A stretch of DNA of 64,000 nt, taken from the NCBI RefSeq assembly GCF_000224145.3, contig NC_020166.2, positions 5,571,050-5,635,049 of the forward strand. The letters are read 5' to 3'. Numbering within the stretch: the stretch's first letter is position 1; every line of letters begins with the position of its first letter. Position numbers and translations under genes: made by a program. The DNA comes from Ciona intestinalis. Its lineage: Eukaryota > Chordata > Ascidiacea > Phlebobranchia > Cionidae. This document shows positions 61,197 through 64,000 of the stretch, one piece after another. Under the pieces are notes generated by a model. That model made no database searches, was not told the DNA's origin, and saw only the letters and a program-made list of their open reading frames with translations.

Positions 61197-64000
61197 TCAT
61201 ATCCTGGTCGTGAATTTGGTAACAGATGCTGAACAAGCAAACTTCCCCGATACCTGGAATAGCTCCACTGTGTAAGTCACATTTCGTACTAATGGTGAAA
61301 TATTCAGAGTTGACGTCACCTAAATATAATCTATTATCCTTTACAGACCAAAATTTGTATTAGAGTTGCTTGCAAAATAATCTTCTTTTGTAAAAAGCTT
61401 CCTAATCATTTATGCGGATTGAGAACCTACATTAAACTCCACCAATTGCCATTTCTTTGCTGCAGATTTATCACTGGAATAAGTGACAAAGTATCCATCA
61501 ACTAAAAGGTTCATGAAACCGTCTGTATTTCCCTCCCAAGTTAGTTTCCCGGTTGTTTTATCGACTTCGTTCACAGAGTTCGTTTCGACCACCGTTACAG
61601 GAATCCGTAAAACCTCTAATGTGAAGAAAAATGCCCAGGTTAATAAAAAAACTGACACCAAGAGTATATTGGGAAGCTAAACGAAAGCTTGTACAGACCG
61701 AAGTTTTCCATCTTTGGAAATGTGCAAGAACCTGGCAAGTTTGTTACCAACCATTCTTGTTGCAGAACGCATGGCGGAGTATCAATGATTATTTTCACCG
61801 GAGTAGACCATTGGTGTCGGAGCGAACCATACATGGCTTGAACCGAGACAAAGTAACGACAAGCAAGGCCAAGGTCCACCAATAGAAAAGCGGTTTTCTG
61901 AAAGTGCGCCATAATTTTTCACTTGGAATTGGATTTTCTGACGAATGTCAAACACTTATAAAGGATATAGAATTTACAGCTATGCATCATTTCCAGAAAA
62001 AAATGAAATAAGCTTACGCTGACGAGTTCTTGGTTAAAAGGCGAAACTGGGTATTCCCCTAAACAAAAATCAACGGTCCACTCGACCATAAACTTTACTG
62101 TCGCCATTGCAGCTTCTATAAAAGTTAAAAAATTGGTGTTATTATTTTTTTTACATGGCAGGGCAACGGGAATCGACAGACGAAAGCCCTATTTTATACG
62201 ATTCCTGCCCGCCTATAAATTACTACAAAGTTGAGGGTGATTGTTTTTTTAGATAAGCTGACAAGAACACACCGTTGGTGATTATTGGAATGAAACAAAG
62301 CCCGTATAATGTTTTGTTCAAAGATACACCAACAGCGATGCTGGCGTTTACGAGCTAATCCACTATCCTTTGGTTTCGACAAAAACGTCCAAACCATTAA
62401 AACAGACACTGGGCAAACCTATATGTTTCTACTTCACCATACCTGAGTAAGTGAACTGCCATGTCAGGTTGGTTTGAACGGTGTTGTTTTTTATGGTGAA
62501 TGGGGGGTGGATTAAGACGTTTCGCGGGTTTTGAGTCGGAGCTTGGTGGGGATACGTAGCTGAAAAGATTTATCATTAAAGCGGTTTTTATGTCGAGCGT
62601 TAAGTGTACTGCTGTTGGATGAAGCATAATAATATCTGTATGTTGCCTAATACTGTTGAAAATCGTAAAGTGTGAGCCCTACAACCTAGTTTGTGACACA
62701 TGGCGACTGCGGCTTTGGATTTACGATGCTTTTATTATTTACCGGGAAAATTCTTACCAGAGGTATAAGTTCGTCTGCTGTACAAGGTATAGTTCTTCCA
62801 GCCACTTGCGGTAACAATAGAAATGTTATAGTGGTTGTAAAACCGAAGGTTTCGAACCCAAGTAAGCCACCATGTATCACCTCCAGAATAAATTCGGTGT
62901 GTTGCTCGCACAAATTTGTGTCGTGTTTTGTGTCGGATTGGGTGACCAGAGGTACTGGTCTCAGAGAAACGAATATGAAATCCTAAAAAAATACATAGAT
63001 AACATATAGGTAGTTTTACACGGAAAAGAAGCATTATGCGCACAGTAGTATAAGGCACTTTCAGTCAAGTCTTTATCAAAACATTATACCTTTTATGGGC
63101 AAATCATTGGGTACGTCTTTTTCCAATTTCCACCGTAATTGCAGATTGAGTTTCATTCCACGAACAATACGAATGCTCACTTGTTCAATGTTTCTTGCTG
63201 GCGGAGGAATTCTTGGCTCTAAAAACAATTCACAAATTTACCGTTCATGTTTTGTACAAATCAGGTAAAACGTCCCCTTCAGACTAATTGTTTGTGTGGG
63301 AAATGCACTTATCAACAATTGCTTTAACACAATGGCCACCAACAGATTGTTTACAATGTCCGCCACAGAGAAAACAAAATCATCCACAATGCACACGTAT
63401 GTTGTAACTCGTAAGCGGGCACGGGGCGTAAAACATATAAGACACCCGAGTTAAATTGAATGTCATTGTTTCGCAACGAGGGTGTATGTATCAGTTACAT
63501 TCAATAAACTTCGAATGCTTGTTCAACTTTACTATTTGGCAAAATTAATGCTCATATCGACCCACTTGCAGAAAGACGGAAGGGTTGCTGGGCGACGGTG
63601 AAACCTTTTGTTCCATTTAGGTTGACTGCAGCGATTCGAAATCGATACCAATATCCTCTGCGCAAGTGGTGCAGTTTCATCGTAGTGTCTGACGTCTGGA
63701 AAAGAAAATGTAGCTGGGTGATAATTTTTTATAAAGAAAAGCTTCCGCTAACACCTGCCGGTCTATTATATATATTGAGCGTATTCAGTACACCATGTAG
63801 CCTACGACGAAAAAATATATACATGCTTGGCGGGCATGAGAATTGTATAGCGTTCAGCACACTTAACTGTTGCTAATGTAAAGTCTCGAAGTAAAGTCGT
63901 CAAAGTTAAAACAATTTAAGTCAATAACCTAAGATAACATAACGAGAAATCGTTGCTACTCTTACTTGCGCTACGATGTTCCAGTTTCTCCATCTTTTTG
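61197..64000 (-). CDS. ANOS1: Anosmin-1 (Kallmann syndrome protein) homologue, 5' part beyond the window
   Basis: Nine exons join in phase: from beyond 64000 to 63966, then 63695-63566, 63218-63090, 62982-62758, 62559-62443, 62115-62018, 61897-61732, 61615-61431 and 61319-61197. They give about 400 residues with FN3 repeats. The first visible repeat ends YWYRFRIAAVNLNGTKGF, close to the anosmin RFKVAAVNVHGTRGFT block. The third keeps anosmin's cysteines in KFMVEWTVDFC, GLACRYFVSVQ and DTPPC. The fourth starts PEVLRIPVTVVE and ends NISPLVRNVTYTVELF...KFTTRI at the stop. Anosmin is a secreted matrix protein (cysteine-rich region, WAP domain, four FN3) that binds heparan sulfate and modulates FGF receptor signalling. 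The N-terminal Cys-rich and WAP part must lie past 64000. The histidine-rich tail of the human protein is absent. Confidence 0.88.

Noticed and set aside
62194-62409. Minus-strand frame with VWTFLSKPKDSGL as an extra anosmin exon
   Set aside because: It would need a 34-bp intron, and direct joining of 62443 to 62115 keeps phase and restores the WxxxF...KFMVEW FN3 strands.

Overview
The window is eukaryotic chordate DNA, AT-rich, with compact multi-exon genes and many short inverted-repeat elements. Gene content (CFAP97-domain protein, YPEL5, CD63-type tetraspanin, importin-5, collagen IV alpha-2 type, anosmin-1) together with small introns and a recurrent MITE whose ends read like GGTGGGGGAAGATGGGACACC points to a tunicate, most likely Ciona. 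That species call is inference. I traced the gene models by hand from splice signals, reading phase and recalled homologues. Layout, left to right: CFAP97D-like gene (-, 1920-4189, 4 exons). A rhodopsin-class GPCR of about 579 residues (-, 4686-11690, 11 exons). YPEL5 (+, 14365-15549, 2 exons). A repeat-rich stretch from 15.6 to 20.2 kb with a MITE cluster, an unresolved transcribed-looking locus and a 93-bp tandem array in which every unit carries a splice-acceptor-like tract and AATAAA. CD63-like tetraspanin (-, 20206-22737, 7 exons). Importin-5 (+, 23749-36302, 25 exons), which contains a textbook U12-type AT-AC intron at 32180-32652. Collagen IV alpha-2-type gene (-, 37168-47346), complete from signal peptide to NC1 domain. 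A 3-kb intergenic region, then a signal-peptide exon (+, 50319-50408) that may be the first exon of the partner collagen IV alpha-1-type gene in the head-to-head arrangement known from other animals. From 50.4 to 61.2 kb the sequence is accessory: two assembly gaps, a broken Ty3/Gypsy-type fossil, short transposons, and a segmental duplication that carries two copies of a small secreted-peptide gene (complete copy 58271-58630, gapped copy 52424-52682). Anosmin-1 (-, 61197 to beyond 64000) closes the window with its four FN3 domains. Neighbours are mostly unrelated in function. The collagen IV and anosmin genes are both extracellular-matrix products. CFAP97D acts in cilia, importin-5 in nuclear import, and the tetraspanin in late endosomes or the plasma membrane. 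The most novel item is the duplicated 91-residue secreted peptide: signal peptide, five arginines, a twin WxxW segment and an acidic tail. Its architecture resembles tunicate antimicrobial peptide precursors, but I recognise no family.
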